Shown here: piece by piece, positions 25,112 to 33,667 of the stretch | Position numbering within the stretch: position 1 is the first letter of the stretch | Layout: every line of letters begins with the position of its first letter | Assembly: GCA_023426545.1 (NCBI GenBank) | Contig: JAFAAN010000118.1 | Span: 1-64,000, forward strand | Length of the DNA stretch: 64,000 nt | Direction: 5' to 3' | DNA from: Pseudomonadota bacterium | GTDB taxonomy: Bacteria > Myxococcota > Myxococcia > Myxococcales > Myxococcaceae | Notes under the pieces: model-generated | What the model saw: the letters and a program-made list of their open reading frames with translations, nothing else | Told to the model about the DNA's origin: nothing | Databases searched by the model: none | Program-made: the position numbers and the translations under genes

Positions 25112-26680
25112 GTGCGCAGAGTAGGTATCTTCGGCTGGGGCGTCGTCGCCCCCCGGTCCAGGAACATCGAGGCGTTCGAACGCAACCTCTCGTCCGCCGA
25201 GAGCTGGCTGTCCCCCTTCAACGGCTTCGGCCCCGACAACTTCCTCGTCGGCATGCCGGAGTTCGACCTGGCCGACTACAAGCCGTGGATTGACGCCCGC
25301 TTCCCGGGCAGCCGCTTCACGCAGCTCGAGCGGAAGATGGGCCAGCCGACGCAGTTCGCCATCGGCGCCTTCATCCAGTCGCTCGCGCAGAACCCGGGCC
25401 TGGAGCAGGAGCTGCAGGCCCTGGGCCCCCGCGCCCACGTCTACGTGGGCACCGGTCTGGGCGACCTGCCCACCATCCGCTCCATCTCCCTGGACCTGTA
25501 CCGCGCCCAGCGGCGGTGGGACCGCTTCTGGTCCGCGCCCGAGCGCAACAGCGCCCTGCGGCGGTGGCGCGAGACGCAGGAGCCGCTGGCGGGGCTTCCG
25601 CCCGAGCCGTCCACGGTGGACGAGGCCACGCGCGACGAGGCCGAGGACGCGTGGTGGCAGTTCTGGGCGGCGCGCTCGCCGGAGCTGCGCGAGTACCTGG
25701 AGGAGCTGCGCGAGATTGAAGCCATCGGCGTGTCCGACGATGGCGACGTGGAGTCCGCCAAGCTCGCCGTCATCAAGGAGAAGCGCACGCGCAACGCCCG
25801 GCTCCAGAAGAAGTGGATGGCGCCGGAGCCGCCGTGGAACGCGGTGTCCTCCAACGTGCTGTGGAACATCCACAACACGCCCGCCTCGCAGATTTCGATG
25901 ATGGGGCGCATCACCGGCATGACGTTCGCCCCGGTGGCCGCGTGCTCGTCCTTCGGCTACGGCCTGCGGCTGGCGCTCAACGCCATCCAGCTGGGACAGG
26001 CGAAGGCCGTCGTCATGGGCATGACGGACCCGCCGCCCATGCCGCTCACCGTGGGTGGCTTCTACAACGCCCGCGTCATCTCCGCGGACGCCGCCGTCTC
26101 CAAGCCCCTCACCGCGCTGCGGGGCACGCACGTCGCGGGCGGCTCGGTGGTGTGGGTGCTGGGCGACCTGGAGCACTTCACGGCCAGGGGCTTCAAGCCG
26201 CTGGGCATGGAGCCCCTCGCGGTGGGCGTCACCGCGGACGCGGACCACATCATCACCCCGTCCAAGGAAGGCCCCACGCTGGCCATCCGCGAGGCCCTGG
26301 CCGAGTCCGGCTGCGCCCCCGGGGACGTGGGGAGCTGGGACCTGCACGCCACCGCCACCCCGGGAGACTTCCTGGAGGTGCAGACCCTGCGCGACGTGCT
26401 GCCCGAGCAGGTGCTGATTACCGCCCGCAAGGGCACCTTCGGCCACGGCATGTCCGCTGGCGGCGGCTGGGAGCTGACGGCCCAGTACCTGGGCTACGGC
26501 CAGGGCAAGGTGTTCCCCTCGCCGCTGAAGGAAGCGGAGCTCAACAAGCAGATTTCCCGCGTCCACGGCCGCTTCGTGTTCGACGAGACCCTCCCGGCGC
26601 CCGAGGGCTGCGCGGGCAAGCTGTCCATGGGCGTGGGCGGCATCAACGCCTGCGTCATCTCCCGCCCCTGGCCGAAGTAG
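25112..26680 (+). CDS. Beta-ketoacyl synthase with a large helical insertion
   Basis: A 522-residue thiolase-fold enzyme starting at GTG 25112, preceded by GAAGGAAAG. The Cys-His-His triad of condensing enzymes is visible: VAACSSFG (Cys278), LHATATPGD (His412) and FGHGMSAGG (His445). It would condense an acyl group with malonyl-ACP. Between GTGLGDLP (about 113-120) and the segment before Cys278 there is an unusual charged, Trp- and Glu-rich insertion of about 125 residues. No ACP or ketoreductase gene is adjacent, so its product is not known. Confidence 0.88.
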   Translation: MRRVGIFGWGVVAPRSRNIEAFERNLSSAESWLSPFNGFGPDNFLVGMPEFDLADYKPWIDARFPGSRFTQLERKMGQPTQFAIGAFIQSLAQNPGLEQELQALGPRAHVYVGTGLGDLPTIRSISLDLYRAQRRWDRFWSAPERNSALRRWRETQEPLAGLPPEPSTVDEATRDEAEDAWWQFWAARSPELREYLEELREIEAIGVSDDGDVESAKLAVIKEKRTRNARLQKKWMAPEPPWNAVSSNVLWNIHNTPASQISMMGRITGMTFAPVAACSSFGYGLRLALNAIQLGQAKAVVMGMTDPPPMPLTVGGFYNARVISADAAVSKPLTALRGTHVAGGSVVWVLGDLEHFTARGFKPLGMEPLAVGVTADADHIITPSKEGPTLAIREALAESGCAPGDVGSWDLHATATPGDFLEVQTLRDVLPEQVLITARKGTFGHGMSAGGGWELTAQYLGYGQGKVFPSPLKEAELNKQISRVHGRFVFDETLPAPEGCAGKLSMGVGGINACVISRPWPK

Positions 26681-26895
26681 GGGTGGGCGGCCAGCGCTTC
26701 GGCTTCGAAGCGCGCGGCCGCCTCCGGGTCGCCGAGGCGGAGGATTTCCAGCTCGACTTCCAGCTCGCGGAAGTAGCTCTGCTTCGTCGGCAGCACGCCG
26801 CTGGCCTGGCTGTCGTTCACCGCCTGGGCGTCGTCCTCTTCCGGCCGGACAGGCGCATCGTATCGCCGTGCCCGGCCTCATGCCCCTCCCCGCCC
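26681..26895 (-). other. Gap with a doubtful antisense reading frame
   Basis: A 215-bp space between convergent genes. A minus-strand frame starting ATG at 26820 reads NDSQASGVLPTKQSYFRELE and then an Ala/Glu-rich helix for about 45 residues. It then runs antisense into the ketoacyl synthase gene to 26494. The first part looks protein-like, but the overlap of 187 bp with a real gene makes a functional gene uncertain. It may be the ruined start of a lost gene. Confidence 0.25.
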
Positions 26896-28002
26896 TCAGG
26901 CCTTGGGGCTGGCCACCAGGTCGAAGTCGGGGATGTGCTCGCGCATGAACTCCCGCATCCGGTTGATGAGGGCCGCCTCGATTTGCCGGGCCCGCTCGCG
27001 GCTGACGCCGTATTTGTCGCCGATGTCCTGGAGCGTGAGGGGCTCGTCGGCGATGAGCCGGTTCTCGAAGATGAAGCGCTCCTTGCCCTCCAGCGTCCGG
27101 GCGAACTCGGTCAGCTTCTCCCGGAAGAGCGCCTTGAGCTGCTCGGCGCCCAGCCGCTCGTCGGCCGGCATGGCGTTGGACGGCAGGTAGCGGTCCGCCC
27201 GGGTGGCGCGCGAATCCTCGTCGTTGCCCAGCGGCGCGTCGATGGACATCTCGTCGTGCCCGAGCCGCTGGTCCATCTCCACCACGTCCTGCTCGGTGAC
27301 GTTCAGCCGCTCGGCGAGCAGCTTCGGGCTGGCCTCGAAGCCCTGGGCCACCAGCTTCTCCTGCTCCTGGCGCAGCTTGAAGAAGAGCTTCCGCTGGGCC
27401 TCGGTGGTGCCCAGCTTCACCATCTTCCAGTTGTCCATGATGTAGCGGAGGATGTACGCGCGAATCCACCAGGCGGCGTAGCTGCTCAGCTTCACGCCCC
27501 GCTCCGGGTCGTACTTCTTCACCGCCTGCATGAGCCCGATGTTGCCCTCCTGGACCAGGTCCAGCAGGGACAGGGGGTTGCGGTGGTACTCGTGGGCCAG
27601 CTTGACGACCAGGCGCAGGTTGGACGCCACCAGCCGGTAGGCGGCGTTGACGTCGCCCGTTTCGCGGTACCGCCGGGCGAACTGGAGCTCCTCCTCCCGC
27701 GTCAGCAGGGGATGGCGCTGGACCTCGGCCATGTACGCCTGGAGCGGATCCCTGGGCGTCAGGCCCACGTCATTCGACGGAATGAGCGCCCGGGCGGGCA
27801 CCAGGGGGGCGCTCAGGTCCGCCTCCGGCTCGACCTCCTCCAACTCGGCGGCGTCTGGCTCCAGGGAATCCGGGTCCGTTTGAGCCTCGGCCTCCGCCCC
27901 CTCCAGCTCGGCGTCCACGGCGTCGCCGGCCCCTCGCGCGGCCGGCCGTTTCACGCGGGGTCGGGGGGACGTACCTTTGGTTCTTTTCCTCCCATTCGCC
28001 AT
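26896..28002 (-). CDS. rpoH: RpoH-family alternative sigma factor
   Basis: A 368-residue sigma-70-family factor. Region 1.2/2 is visible from about residue 85, with core-binding LVASNLRLVVKLAHEY, the LLDLVQEGNIGLMQAVKKYDPERG segment and SSYAAWWIRAYILRYIMDN. The RpoH box EAQRKLFFKLR (201-211) identifies the family. Region 4 has the TLQDIGDKYGVSRERARQIE helix-turn-helix. The first ~80 residues are a basic then strongly acidic extension (DAELEGAEAEA onward) not seen in E. coli RpoH. M. xanthus has several RpoH-like factors (SigB-SigE), and this may be one of those. ATG 28002 is chosen over an upstream frame extension. Confidence 0.88.
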   Translation of the reverse strand: MANGRKRTKGTSPRPRVKRPAARGAGDAVDAELEGAEAEAQTDPDSLEPDAAELEEVEPEADLSAPLVPARALIPSNDVGLTPRDPLQAYMAEVQRHPLLTREEELQFARRYRETGDVNAAYRLVASNLRLVVKLAHEYHRNPLSLLDLVQEGNIGLMQAVKKYDPERGVKLSSYAAWWIRAYILRYIMDNWKMVKLGTTEAQRKLFFKLRQEQEKLVAQGFEASPKLLAERLNVTEQDVVEMDQRLGHDEMSIDAPLGNDEDSRATRADRYLPSNAMPADERLGAEQLKALFREKLTEFARTLEGKERFIFENRLIADEPLTLQDIGDKYGVSRERARQIEAALINRMREFMREHIPDFDLVASPKA

Positions 28003-28070
28003 GGGGGCTCCATACAGCAAAGTGCCGCGATTGTTGCCACAGGGTAATGCAGGGGCTATGCCCATGCCTG

Positions 28071-30485
28071 ATGAGCGACATCCAAGAGCCCAACGTGCCG
28101 GAGAGTCCGGCGCCTGACGAAGCCCCGACACGTCCCGCCGAATACATCGCGGACATCGGCTTCGACGACATGAACCTGTCAGAGCCCATCCGCCACGCCC
28201 TGGCGGAGCGCGGTTATACCAACCCCACCCCCGTCCAGGCCCGCGCCTTCCGGCCCGCCATGGAGGGGAAGGACCTCATCGTTCGCAGCAAGACCGGCAC
28301 CGGGAAGACGGCCGCGTTCGGCCTGCCCCTGCTGGAGAAGATTCCCGCCGACGAGCGCCGGGTGCGTGCGCTCATCCTCTGCCCCACCCGCGAGCTGGCC
28401 CTCCAGGTAGCGGACGAGCTGAAGATGCTCGCCAAGCACAAGGGCCTGAAGATCGCCGCCATCTACGGCGGCGCGTCCATGAAGCAGCAGGAGGACGCGC
28501 TGGAGGAAGGCACGCCCATCATCGTCGGCACGCCCGGCCGTGTGTTCGACCACATCAACCGCGGCAACCTGAAGCTCGACGCGTGCGACCACGCCGTCCT
28601 GGACGAAGCGGACGAGATGCTGAACCAGGGCTTCTACGAGGAGGTCACGCGCATCCTCGACCGCCTGCCCAAGACGCGCCAGGTGCTGCTCTTCAGCGCC
28701 ACCGTCCCCACGGACATCCAGAACCTCATCGCGCGCTACACGACGAACGCGGAGACGCTGCTGCTGTCGGGCGACGTCTTCACGGTGGAGCACATCCACC
28801 ACATCCGCTACGACGTGTCGGACGCCTTCCCCAAGCCGCGCAACCTCATCTACGTGCTGGAGAAGGAAGAGCCGCACAACGCCATCATCTTCTGCAACAC
28901 GCGCGACGACACCGCGCTGGTGACGGCGGTGCTCAACCGCAACGGCTTCGACGCGGAGCTGCTCAATGGCGACCTGCCGCAGAAGGAGCGCGAGCGCGTC
29001 ATGGGCAAGGTGAAGCGCGGCGAGGTGGCCTTCATGGTCGCCACGGACATCGCGGCGCGCGGCATCGACATCTCCGGGCTGGAGTACGTCATCAACTACT
29101 CGCTGCCGGAGGACGCGGCGGTGTACCTGCACCGCGTGGGCCGCACCGGCCGCATCGGCAACAAGGGCACCGCCATCAACCTCTTCTCCGGGCGTGAGCT
29201 GGCCACGTACACCACGCTGGAGAAGAAGTACGGCATCAAGTTCGACAAGCGCGAGATGCCGGCCCCGGAAGAGGCCATGCGCCTGTGGACGGAGCGCCAC
29301 GTGCGCGAAATCCAGGAGGCGGCGGGCGGCTCCGTGTTCGAGGGCTTCCTGCCCCTGGCGGCGCAGCTCAAGCCGCGGGCGGACGCCGACGACCTCATCG
29401 CCTTCCTGCTGAAGTACTTCTTCAGCCACCTGCGGATGGAGAAGGCCGCGGCGGCGCTGGCGGCGGAGGGCCGCGAGCCCGCGCCGGAGCGCAAGAGCGA
29501 GGGCCGCGAGGGTGGCCGGCGCGAGCGCGGTGAGAAGCGTGAGCGCGGCGAGAAGCGCGAGCGTGAGGAGCGGCGCGAGAAGCGCGGCGAGTCCTCGGAG
29601 CGCGAGCGCCGGCCCCGGCGTGACGAGCCCCGGCGCGAGCGCGGCGGCGAGGCGAGCCGTGGCGCGGCGGCGCTAGAGGCCGGCCCCGGCGAGACGAAGC
29701 TGTGGGTGAACCTGGGCACGGCGGACGGCCTGGGGCCAGGTAGCATCGCCACCGCCCTGGAGGACGCGGGCGCCCCGGAGGGCAAGCTGGTGCGCGCCGA
29801 GCTGCGCCCCACCTTCGCCTATGTCTTCGTGGCGGACGACGATTCCGCCGCCTTCGAGGCGCTCAACGGCAAGCAGCACGGCGCCAAGACGCTGCGCGTG
29901 GAGAAGAGCAAGCCGCGCACGGAGCGCGACGCCACGCCCCGCCCGCCCCCGTCTCCGGACGCGGGTCCCGGCGAGGTGAAGCTGTGGGTGAACCTGGGCA
30001 TGGACGACGGCATGGACGAGGCGAAGCTGCCCGCCGCGCTGGAGGCCGCGGGCGCCCCGGCCGGCAAGGTGCTGCGCGCCCTGCTGCGCCCCACCTACGG
30101 CTACGCCTACGTGGCCGAGGAGGACGCGGCCGGCTTCGAGGCCGTCAACGGCAAGCCCCACGGTGAGAAGGCGCTGAAGGTGGAGCGTCACCGCCCGCGC
30201 GGCGCGCGCACGGAGCGCCGCCCCCGCCAGGAGGCCCTGCCCGAGATTCCCGGTCAGACGCGCCTGTGGGTGGGCCTGGGCAAGCAGGACGGGCTGGACG
30301 AGGCGGGCGTCACCGCCGCGCTGGAGGCCGCGGGCGCTCCGGCGGGCAAGGTGCTGCGCACCGACCTGCGCCCCACCTACGCCTATGTCTTCGTCGCCGA
30401 CGAGGACGTGGCGGCCTTCGAGTCGACGCACGGCAAGCCCCACGGTGAGCGCACGCTCAAGGTGGAGCAGGCCAAGCGGAAGTAG
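28071..30485 (+). CDS. DEAD-box RNA helicase with three DbpA-type RNA-binding repeats
   Basis: An 804-residue ATP-dependent RNA helicase. Core motifs: SKTGTGKT (73-80), PTREL, VLDEADEML, FSATV and HRVGRTGR. A Glu/Arg-rich linker (about 470-540) leads to three tandem repeats of about 75 residues near 543-614, 638-710 and 731-800. Each follows the pattern LWVNLGxxDGL, LEAAGAPxGKVLR, LRPTYAYVFVADED, HGxxxLKVE. This is the DbpA C-terminal RRM-like fold, which normally occurs once and binds 23S rRNA. Likely role: ribosome assembly or RNA remodelling. Start 28071 is the second in-frame ATG, giving SDIQEPN. The stop is 4 bp from a convergent regulator gene. Confidence 0.9.
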   Translation: MSDIQEPNVPESPAPDEAPTRPAEYIADIGFDDMNLSEPIRHALAERGYTNPTPVQARAFRPAMEGKDLIVRSKTGTGKTAAFGLPLLEKIPADERRVRALILCPTRELALQVADELKMLAKHKGLKIAAIYGGASMKQQEDALEEGTPIIVGTPGRVFDHINRGNLKLDACDHAVLDEADEMLNQGFYEEVTRILDRLPKTRQVLLFSATVPTDIQNLIARYTTNAETLLLSGDVFTVEHIHHIRYDVSDAFPKPRNLIYVLEKEEPHNAIIFCNTRDDTALVTAVLNRNGFDAELLNGDLPQKERERVMGKVKRGEVAFMVATDIAARGIDISGLEYVINYSLPEDAAVYLHRVGRTGRIGNKGTAINLFSGRELATYTTLEKKYGIKFDKREMPAPEEAMRLWTERHVREIQEAAGGSVFEGFLPLAAQLKPRADADDLIAFLLKYFFSHLRMEKAAAALAAEGREPAPERKSEGREGGRRERGEKRERGEKREREERREKRGESSERERRPRRDEPRRERGGEASRGAAALEAGPGETKLWVNLGTADGLGPGSIATALEDAGAPEGKLVRAELRPTFAYVFVADDDSAAFEALNGKQHGAKTLRVEKSKPRTERDATPRPPPSPDAGPGEVKLWVNLGMDDGMDEAKLPAALEAAGAPAGKVLRALLRPTYGYAYVAEEDAAGFEAVNGKPHGEKALKVERHRPRGARTERRPRQEALPEIPGQTRLWVGLGKQDGLDEAGVTAALEAAGAPAGKVLRTDLRPTYAYVFVADEDVAAFESTHGKPHGERTLKVEQAKRK

Positions 30486-30489
30486 TGCC

Positions 30490-31005
30490 TCAGGTGCCGC
30501 CGGTCCCCGGGCCGGTGGCCTTCCTGCGCCGCGCGCGGTGGTAGTGGGCGGCGCACAGGTCCCGGGCGAGCACCGGCTTGGCACAGCCGGGCTCGCCGCA
30601 GCGGGCCGGCTCCGGCCTGTCGGGCCCGGCGTCCTCGGCCCCCGGTGGGCGCGGCGCGTGGAACATCACCTCCGCCACCGCCAGCAGCCGGTCCACGTCC
30701 GCGCGCGACAGCCCCCTGTCCCGGACGAAGGCCTCCAACCGGTGGACGCCCGCGTCCCGCGCGTCGTCCAGCCGGAGCAGCTCGTACAGCGGCAGCTGGA
30801 GCGCGGCGGCCACCTGGAGCAGCGTCTCGTAGCTGGGGCTGCGCTCCCCCCGCTCCAGGAGCGACGCGAAGGACACGGAGATGCCGCAGCGGGCGGCGAA
30901 GTCCTCCTGGGTGAGGCCCCGCCGCTCCCGCAGCGCCCGGATGCGCCGGGCCAGCCCCTGGAGGTGCCCGCTCACGGTGGACGCGTCCGGCGGTTCGGGA
31001 GACAT
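30490..31005 (-). CDS. XRE-family regulator with C-terminal Cys/His motif
   Basis: A 171-residue protein. Residues 18-75 form an XRE helix-turn-helix (RRIRALRERRGLTQEDFAAR, ISVSFASLLERGERSPSYETL). A middle helical part follows, and the C-terminus reads CGEPGCAKPVLARDLCAAHY. That Cys-x4-Cys ... Cys-x2-His pattern looks like a small zinc-binding knot, known from phage and actinobacterial proteins. It is divergent from the dehydrogenase gene (start 31077, 71 bp apart), which it may regulate. Confidence 0.8.
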   Translation of the reverse strand: MSPEPPDASTVSGHLQGLARRIRALRERRGLTQEDFAARCGISVSFASLLERGERSPSYETLLQVAAALQLPLYELLRLDDARDAGVHRLEAFVRDRGLSRADVDRLLAVAEVMFHAPRPPGAEDAGPDRPEPARCGEPGCAKPVLARDLCAAHYHRARRRKATGPGTGGT

Positions 31006-31076
31006 GGCAGATTCCTATGGTAGCGCACCCCTTCTGTTAAGGTCTCGCGCGCCGCCATCCAGGAGCAAACCGACAC

Positions 31077-32306
31077 ATGAGCGCCGTCGAGGGTACCAAC
31101 TACTACTTCCGCAAGGCCGCGCGGATCATGGACGTGGGAACCCCTATCGAGACGCTGCTCGCCACGCCGCTGCGCGAGGTGAAGGTCCAGGTCTCCATCG
31201 AAATGGACTCGGGCGAGATTCGCACCTTCCCCGGGTACCGCATCCAGCACGACAACAGCCGTGGGCCCATGAAGGGCGGGCTGCGCTACCACCCGCTGCT
31301 GGACCAGGACGAGTGCGCGTCGCTCGCGTCGCTGATGACGTGGAAGACGGCCGTGGTGAATGTCCCCTATGGCGGCGCCAAGGGCGGCGTCGCCTGTGAT
31401 CCGTCCCAGCTGAGCCTCAAGGAGCTGGAGCGCCTCACCCGGAAGTACGTGGACCAGGTGCAGGACGTCATCGGCCCCACGCGCGACATCCCCGCGCCCG
31501 ACGTCAACACCAACCCCCAGGTGATGGCGTGGATCATGGACCAGTACTCGCGCTACCACGGCCACTCGCCGGCGGTGGTGACGGGCAAGCCGCTGGAGCT
31601 GTACGGCTCCAAGGGCCGCGAGGCCGCCACCGGGCGCGGCCTGCTCTACGTGGCGCGTGAAATCCTGAGGGACCTGGGCCTGCCGGTGAAGGGCACGCGC
31701 TTCGCAATCCAGGGCTTCGGCAACGTGGGCGGCCACACCGCGCAGCTCCTCTGGGAGGACGGCGGCGTGGTGGTGGCGGTGGCGGACGCGCTGGGCGGCG
31801 TGCGCAACCCGCAGGGCCTGGACATCCCCTCCCTCTTCGAGCACGTGAAGCGCACCGGCACGGTGGCGGGCTTCAGCGGCGGCGCCGCGTGCGGCAACGA
31901 GGACGTACTGGGCGCGGACTGCGAGGTCCTCATCCCGGCGGCGCTGGGCCATGTGCTCACCCGCGAGAATGCCCACGCGGTGCGCGCGAAGCTCATCATC
32001 GAGGGCGCCAACGGCCCCACCCAGCCAGAGGCGGACGAGGTCTTCGAGAAGCGCGGCATCTTCGTCGTGCCGGACGTGCTCGCCAGCGCCGGCGGTGTGA
32101 CGGTGAGCTACTTCGAGTGGGTGCAGAACCTCCAGCACCTCTCCTGGGAGGAGGACCGCGTCAACGCGGAGCTGGAGAAGTCCATGAAGGAGGCCTACGA
32201 GCGCGTGGCCCAGGTGGCCCGCTCCCGGAAGGTGTCCATGCGGACGGCCGCTTACATCCTCGCCATTGGCCGGGTGGGCAAGGCCACCGTGCTGCGCGGC
32301 ATCTGA
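31077..32306 (+). CDS. gdhA: Glu/Leu/Phe/Val-type dehydrogenase (probable glutamate dehydrogenase)
   Basis: A 409-residue NAD(P)-dependent amino acid dehydrogenase. Substrate domain: RIQHDNSRGPMKGGLRYHP and MTWKTAVVNVPYGGAKGG (catalytic Lys), then PAPDVNTN. The Rossmann motif is QGFGNVGGHTAQLL. Length and PMKGGLRYH fit bacterial glutamate dehydrogenases, interconverting glutamate and 2-oxoglutarate plus ammonia. AGGAGC precedes the ATG. It lies 84 bp before threonine deaminase in the same direction, both enzymes of amino-acid deamination, and divergent from an XRE regulator. Confidence 0.92.
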   Translation: MSAVEGTNYYFRKAARIMDVGTPIETLLATPLREVKVQVSIEMDSGEIRTFPGYRIQHDNSRGPMKGGLRYHPLLDQDECASLASLMTWKTAVVNVPYGGAKGGVACDPSQLSLKELERLTRKYVDQVQDVIGPTRDIPAPDVNTNPQVMAWIMDQYSRYHGHSPAVVTGKPLELYGSKGREAATGRGLLYVAREILRDLGLPVKGTRFAIQGFGNVGGHTAQLLWEDGGVVVAVADALGGVRNPQGLDIPSLFEHVKRTGTVAGFSGGAACGNEDVLGADCEVLIPAALGHVLTRENAHAVRAKLIIEGANGPTQPEADEVFEKRGIFVVPDVLASAGGVTVSYFEWVQNLQHLSWEEDRVNAELEKSMKEAYERVAQVARSRKVSMRTAAYILAIGRVGKATVLRGI

Positions 32307-32390
32307 CGCGGCGCAACAAGCCCGCAACGCGACAGGCCCATCCCACCTGTCTCTTCCGCCCGGGGCGCGCTTCCGATAGACGCGGCGCCC

Positions 32391-33608
32391 ATGGTCACCC
32401 TCGAGGACATCCAGGCCGCGCGCGAGCGCATCCGCTCGGCCATCCGCCCCACGCCGTGCCCGCAGTCGGACTACTTCACGGAGCGGACGGAGTGCGCAGC
32501 GGTGTTCTTCAAGCTGGAGAACCTCCAGCGCACGGGGGCCTTCAAGGAGCGCGGCGCCCTCAACAAGCTGCTGACGCTGTCCGAGGACGAGCGGCGCCGG
32601 GGCGTCATCGCCGCGTCGGCTGGCAACCACGCGCAGGGCGTGGCGTACCACGCGCGGCGGCTGGGCGTGAGCGCCACCATCGTCATGCCGGAGCGCACCC
32701 CGCTCATCAAGGTGTCGCGCACGCGGGATGACTACGGCGCGCGCGTGGTGCTCAAGGGCACCAACTACGACGAGGCCTACGCGGAGGCGCTGCGCATCCA
32801 GAAGGCGGAGGACCGCGTCTTCATCCACCCCTTCAACGACCCGCACGTCATCGCCGGCCAGGGCACCATCGGCCTGGAGCTGCTGGAGCAGTGCCCCGAC
32901 CTGGAGCTGGTGCTGGTGCCCATTGGCGGCGGCGGGCTCATCTCCGGCGTCGCGTGCGCGCTGAAGGAGACGCGCCCGGACATCCGCGTGGTGGGCGTGC
33001 AGGCGGCGACCATCGCCAGCATGAAGGCGTCGCTGGAGGCGGACGAGCGCGTCGTCCTGGCCAACGCGGGCACCACCATCGCGGACGGCATCGCCGTGAA
33101 GCGCGTGGGGGACCTCACCTTCTCCATGGTGCGCAAGTACGTGGATGACGTGGTGTCGGTGGACGAGGAGGAGATCGCCGCCGCCATCCTCACCCTGCTG
33201 GAGCAGGAGAAGAGCGTGGTGGAAGGCGCCGGCGCCGTGGGGCTGGCCGCGCTGCTCAGCGGCAACGTGCCCGCCGCGAAGGGCCGGCGCGCCGCCGTCG
33301 TCCTCAGCGGCGGCAACATCGACATGAACGTCATCAGCCGCATCATCGAGCGCGGCCTCGTGAAGGCCGGGCGCCTGGTGCAGTTGGAGGTGCGGCTGCC
33401 GGACCGGCCCGGCATGCTGGCGAAGCTCACCTCGCAGGTGGCCGACCTGCGCGCCAACGTGGTGGAGATCCACCACGAGCGCGCCTTCTCCAAGGCAGGC
33501 CTGGGCGAGGCCATGGTGGAGGTGACGCTGGAGACCACCGGCCCGGCGCAAATCGAGGAGCTGGAGCGCACGCTCCAGCGGCTCGGCTGGCAGGTGGCGC
33601 GCAAGTAG
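32391..33608 (+). CDS. ilvA: Threonine ammonia-lyase with ACT domain
   Basis: A 405-residue PLP enzyme that deaminates threonine to 2-oxobutanoate. The PLP lysine lies in GAFKERGALNKL, the phosphate-binding loop in ASAGNHAQGVAYHA, and the glycine loop in PIGGGGLISGVA. The C-terminal ~80 residues form one ACT domain (QLEVRLPDRPGMLAKLT), as in the shorter ACT-containing bacterial enzymes rather than the two-ACT-repeat IlvA of E. coli. It probably feeds isoleucine synthesis or threonine catabolism. Confidence 0.92.
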   Translation: MVTLEDIQAARERIRSAIRPTPCPQSDYFTERTECAAVFFKLENLQRTGAFKERGALNKLLTLSEDERRRGVIAASAGNHAQGVAYHARRLGVSATIVMPERTPLIKVSRTRDDYGARVVLKGTNYDEAYAEALRIQKAEDRVFIHPFNDPHVIAGQGTIGLELLEQCPDLELVLVPIGGGGLISGVACALKETRPDIRVVGVQAATIASMKASLEADERVVLANAGTTIADGIAVKRVGDLTFSMVRKYVDDVVSVDEEEIAAAILTLLEQEKSVVEGAGAVGLAALLSGNVPAAKGRRAAVVLSGGNIDMNVISRIIERGLVKAGRLVQLEVRLPDRPGMLAKLTSQVADLRANVVEIHHERAFSKAGLGEAMVEVTLETTGPAQIEELERTLQRLGWQVARK

Positions 33609-33667
33609 GGCGCTGCTGGCGACCGGGGCCTTGCGCCCGCGCGCCCGAGTCCGGCGATACTCGGGGC

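Noticed and set aside
25813..28047. 744-codon plus-strand open frame
   Set aside because: Runs through the ketoacyl synthase in another frame and antisense to the sigma factor; no motifs.
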